DNA of 64,000 nucleotides from Trichococcus flocculiformis (GCF_900113645.1 NZ_FOQC01000001.1:59093-123092), one strand, 5' to 3'; shown: positions 36,103-47,743, numbered from the stretch's first letter. Numbers and translations are program-made. The notes: generated by a model from the sequence alone, not told the origin.

Positions 36103-36618
36103 ATGGAAAAATTTTATGATGTCGGAAAAGTTGTGAATACCCAAGGCCTAAAGGGTGAAGTGCGTGTCATTTCCAGCACTGACTTTGCGGATGAACGCTA
36201 CAAGAAAGGGTCTACGCTTTACCTGTTCCGCGACAACAGTGAGCCGATTGCTCTGAAAGTAGCCAGCCACCGGGTGCACAAGAATTTCAATATGCTGACA
36301 TTCGAGGGCTACAACCGGATCGAAGAGGTCGAGCCGTTCAAAGGCGGAACCCTGAAAGTTTCGGAAGCGCAGTTGGGGGACCTGCCGGATCATGAGTTTT
36401 ATTATCATGAAATCATCGGATTATCCGTCGTAAGTGATGCCGGTGAAGAATTGGGTACAATAAAAGAAATTTTGCCGTTAGGGGCTAATGATGTTTGGGT
36501 TGTATCCAGACCAGGCCAAAAAGATTTATTGGTTCCGTATATCGCATCGGTAGTGGAAAAGGTATCTTTGGAGGAAAACAAGGTTACCATCCACCTGCTA
36601 GAAGGAATGATGGACTGA
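36103..36618 (+). CDS. rimM: 16S rRNA processing protein RimM
   Basis: RimM binds S19 and helps 30S head maturation. The N-terminal domain has [16 protein letters not shown]. The C-terminal PRC-barrel has [12 protein letters not shown] and [11 protein letters not shown], then [10 protein letters not shown]. Length is 171. The stop shares one base with the trmD start (TGATG). A 159-base gap separates it from khpA; I see no clear promoter in that gap beyond a TTGACA at about 36070 lacking a matching -10. Confidence 0.96.
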   Translation: MEKFYDVGKVVNTQGLKGEVRVISSTDFADERYKKGSTLYLFRDNSEPIALKVASHRVHKNFNMLTFEGYNRIEEVEPFKGGTLKVSEAQLGDLPDHEFYYHEIIGLSVVSDAGEELGTIKEILPLGANDVWVVSRPGQKDLLVPYIASVVEKVSLEENKVTIHLLEGMMD

Positions 36619-37364
36619 TGAAGATAGATGTATTGACGTTGTTTCCGGCGATGTTTGAAGGCCCTATGTCCGAGTCGATTATCGGAAAGGCCATTGAGAG
36701 TGGCCGTGTTTCGATCACTTGCACGAACTTCCGCGATTATTCCGAAAACAAACACAATTCCGTCGATGATTATCCCTTCGGAGGCGGCGCAGGCATGTTG
36801 TTGCGCGCGCAACCGATCGTCGATGCGTTGACGGACATCGAGGTTCATTCGCCCGAAACCAAAAAAAGAATTGTCCTTTTGGATCCGTCCGGAAAAACCT
36901 TCAATCAGGATCTGGCGGAGGAGTTCGCCGAGGAAGAGCACCTAGTCTTCATCTGTGGTCATTACGAAGGTTTCGATGAGCGCATCAAGCAGCATGTGAC
37001 AGATGAAATTTCAATCGGGGATTATGTTTTGACGGGTGGCGAACTCGGCGCAATGGTCATGATCGATGCGACGGTCCGCCTCTTGCCTGCGGTATTGGGC
37101 AATGAACAGTCGAACAAGACCGATTCCTTCTCGACCGGTTTGCTTGAGCATCCCCAATATACGAGACCCCGCGATTTCCGGGGAGATGTCGTCCCTGAAG
37201 TGCTTTTCAGCGGCAATCACCAGAAAATCGCTGATTGGCAAGAAAAAGAATCTTTGCGCAAAACTTGGCTGAGACGTCCGGAAATGCTGGAAAAGATCAC
37301 CTTGTCGAAAAAACAGCAAACCTGGTTGGCTGAAATTCTTCTCGAAGAAAAAGCTGACAATTAA
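36618..37364 (+). CDS. trmD: tRNA (guanine-37-N1) methyltransferase TrmD
   Basis: TrmD makes m1G37 in tRNAs and prevents +1 frameshifting. [40 protein letters not shown] and the trefoil-knot SAM site [15 protein letters not shown] are diagnostic. The start ATG 36618 overlaps the rimM stop. Length (248) is standard. A longer upstream frame exists but lies inside rimM. Confidence 0.97.
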   Translation: MKIDVLTLFPAMFEGPMSESIIGKAIESGRVSITCTNFRDYSENKHNSVDDYPFGGGAGMLLRAQPIVDALTDIEVHSPETKKRIVLLDPSGKTFNQDLAEEFAEEEHLVFICGHYEGFDERIKQHVTDEISIGDYVLTGGELGAMVMIDATVRLLPAVLGNEQSNKTDSFSTGLLEHPQYTRPRDFRGDVVPEVLFSGNHQKIADWQEKESLRKTWLRRPEMLEKITLSKKQQTWLAEILLEEKADN

Positions 37365-37410
37365 GCGCAATCGTGCGCCTTGAAATTTAAACAATGTAAA
37401 CGAGAAATAC

Positions 37411-37439
37411 TTTACACGTCAAAAATATTGTGGTAGAAT
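37411..37439 (+). promoter_or_regulatory. rplS promoter with TGTAAA-N10-TTTACA repeat
   Basis: TTTACA and TAGAAT are 17 bases apart with TGG before the -10. The -35 forms the right arm of TGTAAA-N10-TTTACA (37395-37416), matching the rpsP promoter. Confidence 0.72.
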
Positions 37440-37530
37440 TTTACAGGTGAGCAGAGAGACTGCTCCATAATACGATATTCCGCTGTGCAGAAGGATTGTG
37501 TATGAATGTCGGTTGGAAGGAGAAAAAAAC
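37440..37530 (+). promoter_or_regulatory. rplS 5' leader, possible L19 autoregulatory RNA
   Basis: The transcript leader before rplS contains GAGCAG-AGAGA-CTGCTC (about 37449-37465), a clear hairpin, then about 60 bases before AAGGAG. Ribosomal leaders that bind L19 are known upstream of rplS in Bacillus. Whether this is one cannot be decided by eye. Confidence 0.4.
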
Positions 37531-37884
37531 ATGAGTCAATTACCATTGATCGAAGCAATAACACAAGGACAATTACGTAGTGATATCCCTGCATTCCGTC
37601 CTGGAGACACTGTTCGCGTCCACGCTCGCGTAGTCGAAGGAACAAGAGAACGTATCCAATTATTCGAAGGCGTAGTCATCAAACGTCGCGGATTCGGAAT
37701 CAGCGAAACGTATACAGTACGTAAAATTTCCAACGGTGTCGGTGTGGAACGTACATTCCCATTGCACACTCCTCGTGTAGCTCAAATCGAAGTTGTTCGC
37801 TTCGGTAAAGTGCGTCGTGCAAAACTTTACTACTTGCGCGCATTACACGGAAAAGCTGCTCGTATCAGAGAAAAACGTCGTTAA
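37531..37884 (+). CDS. rplS: 50S ribosomal protein L19
   Basis: This 117-residue L19 includes [39 protein letters not shown] and the basic C-terminus. ATG 37531 follows GGAAGGAG; an in-frame ATG at 37498-37503 lacks a site. It ends the rpsP-trmD block but has its own promoter and terminator. Confidence 0.98.
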   Translation: MSQLPLIEAITQGQLRSDIPAFRPGDTVRVHARVVEGTRERIQLFEGVVIKRRGFGISETYTVRKISNGVGVERTFPLHTPRVAQIEVVRFGKVRRAKLYYLRALHGKAARIREKRR

Positions 37885-37903
37885 TATCCCGCATGACATA
37901 TGG

Positions 37904-37936
37904 AAAGGTCTGGACTTCGGTTCCGGACCTTTTTTG
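37904..37936 (+). terminator. Intrinsic terminator after rplS
   Basis: AAAGGTCTGGA and TCCGGACCTTT form the stem with one G-T type mismatch around a 7-base loop, followed by TTTT. It lies 20 bases after the rplS stop. Confidence 0.88.
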
Positions 37937-37969
37937 TATAGTGCGATAAGCATAATTCTTGGGGGAAAT

Positions 37970-37987
37970 GTGCTATACTTGTAGCAC
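37970..37987 (+). promoter_or_regulatory. Extended -10 inside a GTGCTA...TAGCAC inverted repeat
   Basis: TGC-TATACT (37971-37979) looks like an extended -10 for the next gene. It lies within GTGCTA-N6-TAGCAC, so a binding protein would block it. The -35 is weak. Confidence 0.4.
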
Positions 37988-38010
37988 CATATACGAAAAG
38001 AGTGATAGTT

Positions 38011-38445
38011 TTGACGATATTAGCCGCGCTTGATCAAAAATTCCAAGAAAAAGGCATGCCACTGAAAAGTCATCCCATCCAAAATGGCCAGTATTTGTAT
38101 CAAGGGAAATTCAATCTCGATAAGGACCATTCTCTGCCGTTCGGTGTAGTCATCGCCAAAGATGAGGCAGAAAGTGATTTTCAGATCAGCTACAGAAAAT
38201 TAGCTTATCTGAATAATTATGCTGATAAAGTGAAGCTTTTGGAACTGATCAATGAATTGAACCAAACCAAGACTTTTTATTATACACTTTGCCTGGCGGG
38301 CGATGGAGAGATTTTCCTTCGGCTTTTGGGCCGCTCGACAACAGATGTCAAACCACTATATGAAATGCTTGTGATCGGATCGAACATCGCAAAGGTCATG
38401 ACGGCAGAATTAAAAAGTAAATTTCCGTCGCTGGGAAGCGAATAA
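38011..38445 (+). CDS. Conserved hypothetical protein, possibly YbjN-like
   Basis: I do not recognise this protein with confidence. It has about 144 residues, no signal peptide and no membrane helix. The sequence alternates beta and helical stretches (FNLDKDHSLPFGVVIAKDEA, FYYTLCLAGDGEIFLRLLG), a pattern like the YbjN or type III chaperone-like fold. TTG 38011 is my preferred start; GTG 38002 is in frame three codons earlier. It is the first gene of a run with a HAD phosphatase and a hydrolase. Confidence 0.6.
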   Translation: MTILAALDQKFQEKGMPLKSHPIQNGQYLYQGKFNLDKDHSLPFGVVIAKDEAESDFQISYRKLAYLNNYADKVKLLELINELNQTKTFYYTLCLAGDGEIFLRLLGRSTTDVKPLYEMLVIGSNIAKVMTAELKSKFPSLGSE

Positions 38446-38485
38446 GTAAGGGCTCGAATGTCAGGCGGAAACTGCAGGAGGAAAT

Positions 38486-39295
38486 ATGAAACAAAAATTA
38501 ATCGCTTTAGATCTAGACGGTACCACGCTCAACAATCAGTCGTTGCTGAGCGTTCGGACCAAAAATGTGTTGGCACGGTTGCAAAAAGATAACCATCTGG
38601 TCATGATCGCAACTGGTCGTCCATACAGAAACAGCAAAGAATTTTATGAGACACTCAAGATGACTACCCCGTTGGTGAATTTCAACGGTGCCCTATGCCA
38701 TAATCCAACCGACAGTAATTGGCGTAATTACTACCATAAAACACTCAATAAAGATTTCGCGATGGATCTCATCGAACAGCGTGAAGAGATGGGCATCGAT
38801 TTTATCTGCGTAGAAGGCAAGGAGACGCTTTTCGCATCCACCGCCACGTTGCCATCGAACGAATATTTCCCGAAAAATTTGCTGGCGACGCAGATCACTT
38901 CTAAGGACAAGTTGTCGGAAAATCCGACTTCCATGAATGTATTTTCCGAGGAACGGAATTTGCATGCTATCCGTGACCGGATTTTGGCGCGTTATGGGAA
39001 TTCCATTGAAATCCGTACATGGGGCGGTACGATGCCTTGCCTCGAAATCGTATCCGCTGGTGTCCAAAAAGCGCTTGGCGTGGAAGTGGTCGCGAATAAT
39101 TACGGTATCAAGCGGGAAGATATTCTTGCCTTCGGTGACGAAGACAACGATATGGAGATGATTCGTTTTGCGGGACATGGCGTTGTTATGCAAAATGGTA
39201 TTGGGGCATTAAAGCGCATTGCAGATGATGTAACCACGCATACGAATCATGAGGACGGCTTGGCAATCTACCTGGAAAAATATTTTTGCCTGTAA
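38486..39295 (+). CDS. Cof-type HAD hydrolase
   Basis: This 269-residue phosphatase has motif I LDLDGTTLNNQSLLS, motif II ATGRPYRNS, a large C2 cap, and motifs III-IV including FGDEDNDMEMI. It is a second Cof-family member in the window, only distantly similar to the one at 31458. Substrate unknown. GCAGGAGG precedes the ATG, and the hydrolase gene follows after 32 bases. Confidence 0.9.
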   Translation: MKQKLIALDLDGTTLNNQSLLSVRTKNVLARLQKDNHLVMIATGRPYRNSKEFYETLKMTTPLVNFNGALCHNPTDSNWRNYYHKTLNKDFAMDLIEQREEMGIDFICVEGKETLFASTATLPSNEYFPKNLLATQITSKDKLSENPTSMNVFSEERNLHAIRDRILARYGNSIEIRTWGGTMPCLEIVSAGVQKALGVEVVANNYGIKREDILAFGDEDNDMEMIRFAGHGVVMQNGIGALKRIADDVTTHTNHEDGLAIYLEKYFCL

Positions 39296-39327
39296 CAGCC
39301 GATCAGAGCTGAAAAAGAGGGATAAAT

Positions 39328-40092
39328 GTGATTTTGATCGAAAGAAAAATCATAAATGATATACCGATTCTGGAAATCGTTGAAGAAGACAAGAAACAAG
39401 AAACGACTCCGCTCGTGTTCTTTTATCATGGCATCACAAACCAAAAGGAGAGAGGTTTGGAGCCCGGATATGCATTAGCCAGCAACGGCATGCGGGTGAT
39501 CATCCCCGATGCCTATCGTCATGGTGAACGCAAAGAGGAAGCCTATGCTGGCGAACCGGCAGCAGAATTCTGGTCGGTAGTCCTGAAAAATATAAAAGAG
39601 CTTCCTGACATTGTGGAAGCCTATGTTGAAGCGGGATTGGCAAAAAGAGAAACTGTTTCGGTCACGGGCCTTTCGATGGGAGGCATCACGACCTGTATCG
39701 CTTTGACGCAATATCCATGGATCCATTCGGCAGCCTGCTTGATGGGCAGTCCGGATCCGATCGGGTTGTCCCATTGGGCCCTGCAGTCCCGCTGGGCGGA
39801 AGGTCTGCCTCCGCTCGATGACGAGAAGGTCAATGCGTTGATGGCGCCTTTTGAAAACCTGAGCCTCAAAGAACATCCGGAATCGCTCGTTGACACGCCG
39901 TTTTACATCTGGCACGGTACCGCCGACGAGAGTGTGCCGTACGAGCAGATGGAGCAGTTCGTCAACTCCATCAGCGGAGAAGCCTATGCAGATAACATTT
40001 GTTTCCGGTCGACAGAAGGTGCCGGACACCGGGTTCCTTACGCTATTTTTGAGGAAATGGCAGTATTTTTAGGTAACGTATATTCGCATTGA
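39328..40092 (+). CDS. Alpha/beta-hydrolase, YitV-like esterase
   Basis: This 254-residue serine hydrolase has the nucleophile in TGLSMGGITTC, an acid in WHGTADESVPY and the catalytic histidine in EGAGHRVP. FFYHGITNQKERGLE near the N-terminus holds the oxyanion HG. It resembles YitV-type prolyl-oligopeptidase-like esterases. The start is GTG 39328. No signal peptide, so it should be cytosolic. Substrate unknown. Confidence 0.82.
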   Translation: MILIERKIINDIPILEIVEEDKKQETTPLVFFYHGITNQKERGLEPGYALASNGMRVIIPDAYRHGERKEEAYAGEPAAEFWSVVLKNIKELPDIVEAYVEAGLAKRETVSVTGLSMGGITTCIALTQYPWIHSAACLMGSPDPIGLSHWALQSRWAEGLPPLDDEKVNALMAPFENLSLKEHPESLVDTPFYIWHGTADESVPYEQMEQFVNSISGEAYADNICFRSTEGAGHRVPYAIFEEMAVFLGNVYSH

Positions 40093-40150
40093 ATTTCTAT
40101 GCACAAACTGTTATTATCTAATTAATCCAGAAAGGTAAGAGGTGATTGCA

Positions 40151-40495
40151 ATGACTGAAGAGACAACTCCCCAATTTTCGCAAGAAGAATTGGAAAGCAT
40201 AAAAGAACGCGTCTTAGCGGCGCTTGAGCAAGTGATAGATCCGGAATTAGGAATAGATATCGTCAATTTAGGTTTGATTTATGAAGTGGAACTGGAACAG
40301 GATGGATTCTGCCTGATCAAGATGACACTCACAACGATGGGCTGCCCATTGGCGGATGTCATCACCGATGAAATTCATCGTGCTTTGAAAGACGTTCCTG
40401 AAGTAACCGAAACACAAGTGAAATTGGTGTGGTATCCTGCCTGGACGACAGACAGAATGTCCCGATATGCACGCATCGCGTTAGGGATCCGATGA
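40151..40495 (+). CDS. MIP18/SufT-like protein (DUF59)
   Basis: This 114-residue protein of the DUF59 family (B. subtilis YitW) has the signature DPELGIDIVNLGLIYEV and a single conserved cysteine in TTMGCPLADVI. Relatives help insert or mature Fe-S clusters. ATG 40151 follows AGAGGTGA. It ends in front of a strong terminator. In B. subtilis the same family is encoded close to a YitV-type gene, as here. Confidence 0.88.
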   Translation: MTEETTPQFSQEELESIKERVLAALEQVIDPELGIDIVNLGLIYEVELEQDGFCLIKMTLTTMGCPLADVITDEIHRALKDVPEVTETQVKLVWYPAWTTDRMSRYARIALGIR

Positions 40496-40500
40496 TAAGA

Positions 40501-40539
40501 AGAGCAACAAAGGAAATCACCTTTGTTGTTCTTTTTTTC
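40501..40539 (+). terminator. Intrinsic terminator after the DUF59 gene
   Basis: AGAGCAACAAAGG and CCTTTGTTGTTCT pair with one G-T step around a 6-base loop, then TTTTTT. It isolates clpB. Confidence 0.88.
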
Positions 40540-40548
40540 GGGTTATCA

Positions 40549-40578
40549 TTTGACCAATTCTGACCATGGTCGTATACT
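40549..40578 (+). promoter_or_regulatory. clpB promoter overlapped by a CtsR-type box
   Basis: TTGACC (40550-40555) and TATACT (40573-40578) are 17 bases apart. On minus, 40549-40565 reads GGTCAGA-ATT-GGTCAAA, one base off the CtsR heptad repeat. CtsR binding would cover the -35, fitting heat-induced clpB. Confidence 0.75.
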
Positions 40579-40624
40579 TGTCCTATGAAAGATATATCAA
40601 TAGATTTTTTGAGGAGGTCCTAGC

Positions 40625-43246
40625 ATGGAAATGGAAAAAATGACGACAGCCCTGCAGCAGGCAATCGCAGAAGCGCAACGTATCGCCATGGTGCGCAAGC
40701 ACCAGACCATCGATGTCGCCCATCTGTGGAAAATATTTCTGCAGCCGGATAGTTTTGCGCGCAATTTTTATATCGATTCAGGAGTGGCAATCGATGCATT
40801 TGAATCAGCCGTTGATAAGGAACTGGATAAATCAGTGGTGATTGAGGGCACTTCCGTCCAGTACGGGCAAACATTCAGCCAGAATCTGTACAATCTCTTT
40901 CTGGAAGCAGACCGCAAGCGGTCGGAGTTGAAGGATGATTTCATCGCCACTGATACGGTGCTTTTGAGCTTGATGACACTGAAAAATCATCCATTGACCA
41001 AATTTTTGGTTAATCTAGGCCTGACGGAAAAAATCATCGCGGAAAAAATCAAGGATATGAGAGGGGGAGACCGAGTGACTTCGCAGAATCAGGAAGATCA
41101 GTATGAAGCATTGGAAAAGTATGGCATAGACCTCGTGCAAGCGGTGCGTAGCGGAAAACAAGATCCGGTAATCGGCAGGGACGAAGAAATTAGGGATGTC
41201 ATCCGCATTTTGTCGCGGAAAACAAAAAATAATCCGATCCTGATAGGTGAACCTGGCGTAGGCAAGACCGCCATTGTGGAAGGTTTGGCTCAACGGATTG
41301 TGAAAAAAGATGTACCGGATAATTTGAAAGACAAAACAATTTTTTCGTTGGATATGGGCTCATTGATTGCGGGAGCTAAGTACCGTGGGGAATTCGAGGA
41401 ACGCCTTAAAGCGGTATTGAAGGAAGTGAAGAAAAGCGACGGCCGCATCATCCTTTTCATTGATGAGATCCATACGATCGTCGGGGCAGGAAAAACCGAG
41501 GGAAGTATGGATGCCGGCAATCTGCTGAAACCTATGCTGGCCAGAGGCGAATTGCACTGCATCGGAGCGACCACTTTGGATGAATACCGTCAAAATCTGG
41601 AGAAGGATAAGGCCTTGGAGCGAAGATTCCAAAAGGTGTTGGTGAAAGAACCGACAGTTTCTGATACAATCAGCATCTTGAGGGGGTTGAAGGAACGGTA
41701 TGAGATCCACCACAGCGTCAACATCCATGACAACGCTCTTGTTGCGGCTGCGACCTTATCCGATCGTTACATCACTGACCGGTTTCTGCCGGATAAAGCG
41801 ATCGATCTTGTCGATGAGGCTTGCGCGAACATAAAAGTGGAAATGAATTCGATGCCTACCGAGTTGGATCAGGTGAGCCGCAAATTGATGCAACTGGAGA
41901 TAGAAGAGGCGGCCTTGAAAAAGGAATCCGATGATCAGAGCAAGAAAAGATTGGCGGCTCTGCAAGTCGAGTTGGCTGATCTGCGCGAAGAATCAAATGA
42001 GTTGCGCATGAAATGGGGTAACGAAAAAGAAGAAGTCGAAAAGCTGCGTGCCAAACGGGAGGACCTGGAGGACGCGCGCAGACAATTGGAGGATGCCGAG
42101 GCCAATTATGATTTGGAACGGGCGGCGGTTTTGCGCCACGGCAGTATCCCTCAGATGGAAAAGGAATTGGCGGCTCTTGAAAAAGAAAATGCGACCCGAA
42201 GGAATAAAGCAGGCAATCTAGTCCAGGAATCGGTCACCGAGAACGAAATCGCGACAGTGGTGGGGCGGATGACCGGCATCCCTGTGACGAAGCTGGTTGA
42301 AGGTGAAAGGGATAAACTCCTGAAATTGGAGGAAACGCTGCACAAGCGTGTCATTGGCCAAGAAGAAGCAATAGAAAGTGTCACGAATGCCGTTTTGCGT
42401 TCGCGTGCTGGCCTCCAATCGCCGAACCGTCCGATTGGGTCCTTCCTTTTCTTGGGACCGACAGGAGTCGGGAAAACGGAGTTGGCCAAAGCCTTGGCGG
42501 AAAATTTGTTCGACTCCGATGAACATATGGTTCGGATCGATATGAGCGAATACATGGAAAAATTTTCGGTTTCTCGACTCATCGGGGCACCCCCTGGCTA
42601 TGTCGGCTACGAAGAGGGCGGCCAATTGACGGAAGCGGTCCGCCGAAGCCCCTATACGATCATTCTATTGGATGAAATCGAGAAGGCGCACCCGGATGTC
42701 TTCAATATTTTACTCCAAGTATTGGATGATGGACGTTTGACCGATTCGAAGGGACGTCTGATTGATTTCAAAAACACCGTCCTGATCATGACCAGCAACA
42801 TCGGGTCGCAGCTCTTGCTGGAAGGCGTCCATCCCGACGGCACCATTCCGGATGCTGTTGCGAATGAGGTCATGAAAGTATTGAAGAGTTCGTTCAAGCC
42901 GGAATTTTTGAACAGAATCGATGACACCATTCTGTTTACGCCTTTAAGCAAAGAAGATGTCAAAAAGATCATCGTCAAAATGGTTAAGGAGCTATCCAGC
43001 CGATTGGTGGATAAACAGATTCAGCTTTCTGTTTCTGATGAGGTGACGAGTTGGATAGCGGAAAATGCTTACGATCCGATTTATGGCGCGCGGCCGCTCA
43101 GAAGATTCATTTCAGCCGAAATCGAAAATCCCTTGGCGCGGGCCATCATAAAAGGGGAAATTCATGAAAATCAGTCTGTGACGGTAACTTTGGTAGGGAA
43201 TCAGGTCGGATTCCAGACCATCGATTTCGATGAATTTCAACAATAA
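40625..43246 (+). CDS. clpB: ATP-dependent disaggregase ClpB
   Basis: ClpB threads aggregated protein through its ring with DnaK help. It has the Clp N domain, a first AAA+ module with GEPGVGKT near residue 208, the middle coiled-coil M domain (about 400-520), and a second AAA+ module with GPTGVGKT near 611. [13 protein letters not shown] gives the second Walker B. The M domain distinguishes it from ClpC/ClpE. Length (873) is standard. A CtsR box covers its promoter. Confidence 0.97.
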   Translation: MEMEKMTTALQQAIAEAQRIAMVRKHQTIDVAHLWKIFLQPDSFARNFYIDSGVAIDAFESAVDKELDKSVVIEGTSVQYGQTFSQNLYNLFLEADRKRSELKDDFIATDTVLLSLMTLKNHPLTKFLVNLGLTEKIIAEKIKDMRGGDRVTSQNQEDQYEALEKYGIDLVQAVRSGKQDPVIGRDEEIRDVIRILSRKTKNNPILIGEPGVGKTAIVEGLAQRIVKKDVPDNLKDKTIFSLDMGSLIAGAKYRGEFEERLKAVLKEVKKSDGRIILFIDEIHTIVGAGKTEGSMDAGNLLKPMLARGELHCIGATTLDEYRQNLEKDKALERRFQKVLVKEPTVSDTISILRGLKERYEIHHSVNIHDNALVAAATLSDRYITDRFLPDKAIDLVDEACANIKVEMNSMPTELDQVSRKLMQLEIEEAALKKESDDQSKKRLAALQVELADLREESNELRMKWGNEKEEVEKLRAKREDLEDARRQLEDAEANYDLERAAVLRHGSIPQMEKELAALEKENATRRNKAGNLVQESVTENEIATVVGRMTGIPVTKLVEGERDKLLKLEETLHKRVIGQEEAIESVTNAVLRSRAGLQSPNRPIGSFLFLGPTGVGKTELAKALAENLFDSDEHMVRIDMSEYMEKFSVSRLIGAPPGYVGYEEGGQLTEAVRRSPYTIILLDEIEKAHPDVFNILLQVLDDGRLTDSKGRLIDFKNTVLIMTSNIGSQLLLEGVHPDGTIPDAVANEVMKVLKSSFKPEFLNRIDDTILFTPLSKEDVKKIIVKMVKELSSRLVDKQIQLSVSDEVTSWIAENAYDPIYGARPLRRFISAEIENPLARAIIKGEIHENQSVTVTLVGNQVGFQTIDFDEFQQ

Positions 43247-43265
43247 TTTGACATGTCTACAAACA

Positions 43266-43300
43266 GAGAGGAAGTCCTGAAAGGGATTTCCTTTTGTTAT
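43266..43300 (+). terminator. Intrinsic terminator after clpB
   Basis: GGAAGTCC and GGGATTTCC form an imperfect stem around TGAAA, followed by TTTTGTTATTT. Confidence 0.65.
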
Positions 43301-43399
43301 TTCTGTATTTGCGGTAAAATGATAGTATAAATTTTCTTATTTTTATGCGTACGACCGTTTGTTGTTTCTTTCGGAACAAAGCAGAAGGAGGCGTTCATA

Positions 43400-44002
43400 T
43401 TGCTGTTTTTGGTCATCGGATTTTTGTGTCTGGTTTTTATGCTGTTCACTTCGAAGTATTATCTCTTCGGAGCTGCGGCGATCCTGAGTTTTTTGTTGTA
43501 TTTCCTGTATTTTGGTAGTGGGAACTGGCTGACGTTGCTACTGTTCCTGTTTGGAATCATGTTATTGGTTGTTGAATTGTTCATACCTGATTTCGGTCTT
43601 GTAGGAGTCGCGGGTTTCTTGATGGTCGTAGCCGGCCTGTTTTTGAACAATGAACGCATTTTGGAAAGTGTACTGGACGTAAGCTTGGCAATCATCATTT
43701 CCGGTGTGGCCACGTCAGTGCTTTTGAAAAAAGGTTATAAATTCTTGCCGGATCGCAGTAAATTAATTCTGGACACGTCTCTGAACCGGGAGCGCGGGTA
43801 TTCGTCCAGCAAAGACTATTCCGAATTCTTGGGAATGATCGGAACAGCCACGACGACGCTGCGGCCAGCCGGAAAAGTGGCAATCGGAGGTGTGGTGCTC
43901 GACGTAGTCAGTGACGGAAAGATCATATTTGAAGGAAAACAGATTCGGGTTATCCAGGTTGAAGGGGTCAAAATTACAGTTAAGGAGTTGGATGAAGAAT
44001 GA
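43400..44002 (+). CDS. NfeD-family membrane protein
   Basis: This 200-residue protein has about four N-terminal membrane helices ([15 protein letters not shown] onward) and a C-terminal OB-fold of the NfeD type ([19 protein letters not shown]...[10 protein letters not shown]). The start is TTG 43400 after AAGGAGG. NfeD proteins are paired with flotillins in membrane microdomains. It overlaps floA by four bases. Confidence 0.88.
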   Translation: MLFLVIGFLCLVFMLFTSKYYLFGAAAILSFLLYFLYFGSGNWLTLLLFLFGIMLLVVELFIPDFGLVGVAGFLMVVAGLFLNNERILESVLDVSLAIIISGVATSVLLKKGYKFLPDRSKLILDTSLNRERGYSSSKDYSEFLGMIGTATTTLRPAGKVAIGGVVLDVVSDGKIIFEGKQIRVIQVEGVKITVKELDEE

Positions 44003-44985
44003 CAGAAGGCTTGATAGGACTCATCTTTATTGCATTGTTTGTCGTACTGGTTTTATCTTTGTTTTTCCGCTTTGTGCCGGTCGGTCTATGGATCACAGCC
44101 TACTTTTCGGGAGTGAAAGTCAAAATTTCAAATTTGGTCGGGATGCGCTTGCGGCGAGTGGTTCCTTCCATGATCGTACAACCGATGATTAAAGCGACAA
44201 AAGCGGGGCTGGTCATTGATATAAATGAATTGGAGGCGCATCATCTTGCTGGTGGAGATGTCAATATGGTCATCGATGCGCTGATTGCGGCGCAACGTGC
44301 CGATATTGATTTAGGTTTTGAAAAAGCGGCGGCCATCGATTTGGCTGGTCGTAATGTGTTAGAAGCAGTGAAAATGAGCGTCAATCCAAAAGTCATCGAA
44401 ACACCGATCATCGCGGGTGTTGCCATGAACGGGATTGAAGTAAAAGCCAAAGCGAAAGTAACGGTACGTGCCAACATTGAGCGTTTGGTCGGTGGTGCTG
44501 GCGAGGAAACAATCATCGCCCGTGTCGGCGAGGGGATTGTCACAACCGTCGGCTCTGCCAAGATGCATACTTCCGTCTTGGAAAATCCGGACTCCATTTC
44601 CCAAACAATCCTGAAAAAAGGGCTTGATTCGGGTACCGCTTTTGAGATACTGTCCATTGATATCGCCGATGTTGATGTCGGCCGTAACGTAGGCGCCAAA
44701 TTGCAGGCGGAACAAGCAGAGGCGGATAAGCGGGTTGCGCAAGCCAAAGCAGAAGAGCGCCGCGCTTTTGCGGTCGCAGAAGAACAGGAAATGATCGCAG
44801 AGGTGCAAAGGATGCGGGCGAAAGTGGTCGAAGCCGAGGCGGAGGTGCCGTTGGCGTTGGCTGAAGCACTGCGCAACGGAAATATAGGCGTGATGGATTA
44901 TTATAAAATGAAAAATATCATAGCGGATACTGAAATGAGGAGCAGCATTTCAGAGTTTCCGGCAGATAGAAGCGAACCGGAATGA
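43999..44985 (+). CDS. floA: Flotillin-like protein FloA
   Basis: FloA organises functional membrane microdomains. The protein has an N-terminal membrane segment ([19 protein letters not shown]), an SPFH-type domain ([20 protein letters not shown]) and a C-terminal Ala/Glu-rich coiled coil ([19 protein letters not shown]). Its 328 residues and the [19 protein letters not shown] block match B. subtilis YqfA. It is coupled at both ends with its neighbours. Confidence 0.95.
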   Translation: MTEGLIGLIFIALFVVLVLSLFFRFVPVGLWITAYFSGVKVKISNLVGMRLRRVVPSMIVQPMIKATKAGLVIDINELEAHHLAGGDVNMVIDALIAAQRADIDLGFEKAAAIDLAGRNVLEAVKMSVNPKVIETPIIAGVAMNGIEVKAKAKVTVRANIERLVGGAGEETIIARVGEGIVTTVGSAKMHTSVLENPDSISQTILKKGLDSGTAFEILSIDIADVDVGRNVGAKLQAEQAEADKRVAQAKAEERRAFAVAEEQEMIAEVQRMRAKVVEAEAEVPLALAEALRNGNIGVMDYYKMKNIIADTEMRSSISEFPADRSEPE

Positions 44986-45632
44986 CTAGCCTAACCTTTC
45001 TTTTACCGATCTTGTTGCCGATTCTTTTCCTGGTGTTCTTTCTCTCTGTGCTCACATCGATAGTTAAACGGATAAACCGTTTGGCGGAGAATGCCAGACT
45101 TCGAGCTGGAACTTCCCAGGCAACTGTCTTGCCTCAGACAGTTCGCCAGTCATTTGATGGTGCCGGAAATGAGAATGCGAAGCAACTGATCAAAAAAATG
45201 GCTACATTGAAGCCTGAGCAGGTCTATGGCTTTTTTCAGGAGCGTTTGCCCGAAAAATATTTGCGGGAAGTCAGCCGGATTTTGACCCACAGAAATTGGC
45301 GGAGGGAAATCCTGATTTTCGTAAACCGCGAAAATTTGTGGGAGTTGCTGTTGCGGACGAATCCGTCAAAAAAAGGCAGCGACCACAATGGTGCGAAACC
45401 TGCAGCTGAAATCGATGGGGAAGAAGCGTTTACGGACTATAATATGGATCCTACCGTGGGGTTGGCTGATGACTTCACCGTCTTTTCTGAAGATGCTAAA
45501 GAATTGAAAACTGCTAAAAGAATGGAGAAATCCACTATTCAGAACAGGAAGAAACGTTCCAGCAATCAAAAAGCATTGATGCGAGCTGTCATTGCCAAAG
45601 AAATACTCGATAGGCCGGACTTTGACCGCTAA
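44982..45632 (+). CDS. Hypothetical membrane-anchored protein of the NfeD-FloA operon
   Basis: I do not recognise this 216-residue protein. It has one strong N-terminal membrane helix ([20 protein letters not shown]) and a polar, charged cytoplasmic part ending in basic residues ([19 protein letters not shown]). The start overlaps the floA stop in an ATGA, so it is translated with floA and may act with it. Confidence 0.7.
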   Translation: MTSLTFLLPILLPILFLVFFLSVLTSIVKRINRLAENARLRAGTSQATVLPQTVRQSFDGAGNENAKQLIKKMATLKPEQVYGFFQERLPEKYLREVSRILTHRNWRREILIFVNRENLWELLLRTNPSKKGSDHNGAKPAAEIDGEEAFTDYNMDPTVGLADDFTVFSEDAKELKTAKRMEKSTIQNRKKRSSNQKALMRAVIAKEILDRPDFDR

Positions 45633-45656
45633 TAGGAAAGTGAAGGAGACAGATGG

Positions 45657-46412
45657 ATGCCCAGAGAAATCGGATTGAACACTTTAGCATACATGCAAAA
45701 AGCTGCAGACAATAAAGTGGAACAAAAAGAAATATTGAAGGAAATCAAGGAAATGGGTTTCCCTTTTGTGGAAGTCAGAAGAGAATACATTTTGTCCGGT
45801 AAAACGGAAATGAAGGAAATAGCCCAGCAAGCCGCTGACCTGAACTTGAAGGTGTTCTATTCCGTACCAGCAGAACTATTTACAGCAGGCGCGCTGAATG
45901 CACAACTAGGCAGCTATTTTGAGGAGGCCGCTCTTTTGAACGCAGTCCAGCTGAAACTGACTTTAGGGGAATTCCAAGGACTCACATCCGTGCTGGCTGA
46001 AAAATTACGGGAATTGTTAACGAATTTTTCAGTCCATTTGACAGTCGAAAATGATCAATCCATTGGGAAGGGCAGCCCTGATGTCCTGATGGCGTTTATT
46101 GCTGAAGCCCGTAAAGCATCATTGGACATCGGATTGACTTTTGACACGGGTAATTTCGTGTATATCGACATCGATCCCTTCGTTGCAGCGAATGCAATGA
46201 ACGAAGCGGTAACCTATATACATATCAAAAATGTTGGCTATGCAGCTGAAGGGATCGTTTTGTCCGGGCTGGAAACCGGCTTGGTGGATATGCGCCGTCT
46301 TTTGTCGTGTTTTCCGGATTCAGTGCCGGCCAGCATCGAATATCCATGTGGAGGCGGCGAAGAAGCAACTGAAACCATGCGCGCTGACCGCAATAAGCTC
46401 CGCTCTTGGTGA
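45657..46412 (+). CDS. Sugar phosphate isomerase/epimerase-like TIM barrel
   Basis: This 251-residue protein resembles the AP endonuclease family 2 / xylose-isomerase-like barrel. Barrel strands include FPFVEVRREYIL, HLTVENDQS, LDIGLTFDTGNFVYI and YIHIKN, ending with ASIEYPCGG. The Glu, Asp and His residues at strand ends could bind a metal. Substrate unknown. It has its own binding site and is followed by a terminator. Confidence 0.75.
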   Translation: MPREIGLNTLAYMQKAADNKVEQKEILKEIKEMGFPFVEVRREYILSGKTEMKEIAQQAADLNLKVFYSVPAELFTAGALNAQLGSYFEEAALLNAVQLKLTLGEFQGLTSVLAEKLRELLTNFSVHLTVENDQSIGKGSPDVLMAFIAEARKASLDIGLTFDTGNFVYIDIDPFVAANAMNEAVTYIHIKNVGYAAEGIVLSGLETGLVDMRRLLSCFPDSVPASIEYPCGGGEEATETMRADRNKLRSW

Positions 46413-46484
46413 CGCACTTCGACTAAACCGTTAGGGACGTTTCGAGGGGTGGGTGAAAGTCATCCGTGAGTCGTGCGAATAACG

Positions 46485-46521
46485 AAAAAATGCAATCCGG
46501 AAGCTTCGGATTGCATTTTTT
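46485..46521 (+). terminator. Intrinsic terminator ahead of tgt
   Basis: AAAAAATGCAATCCG and CGGATTGCATTTTTT are perfect 15-base arms around a 7-base loop. The A-rich left side makes it work in both directions. Confidence 0.9.
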
Positions 46522-46553
46522 AATAGTGAACACAAGAAAATAGTGTGTGACTA

Positions 46554-46562
46554 TGGTATACT
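46554..46562 (+). promoter_or_regulatory. Extended -10 of tgt
   Basis: TGG-TATACT is an extended -10. The start point would fall near 46569, which excludes TTG 46565 as the tgt start and supports TTG 46598. Confidence 0.5.
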
Positions 46563-46564
46563 GA

Positions 46565-47743
<1,179 letters not shown>

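Noticed and set aside
44241..44876. 211-codon open frame on minus inside floA
   Set aside because: It is Ala/Ser/Thr-rich low-complexity translation of the coiled-coil region, a shadow of floA.
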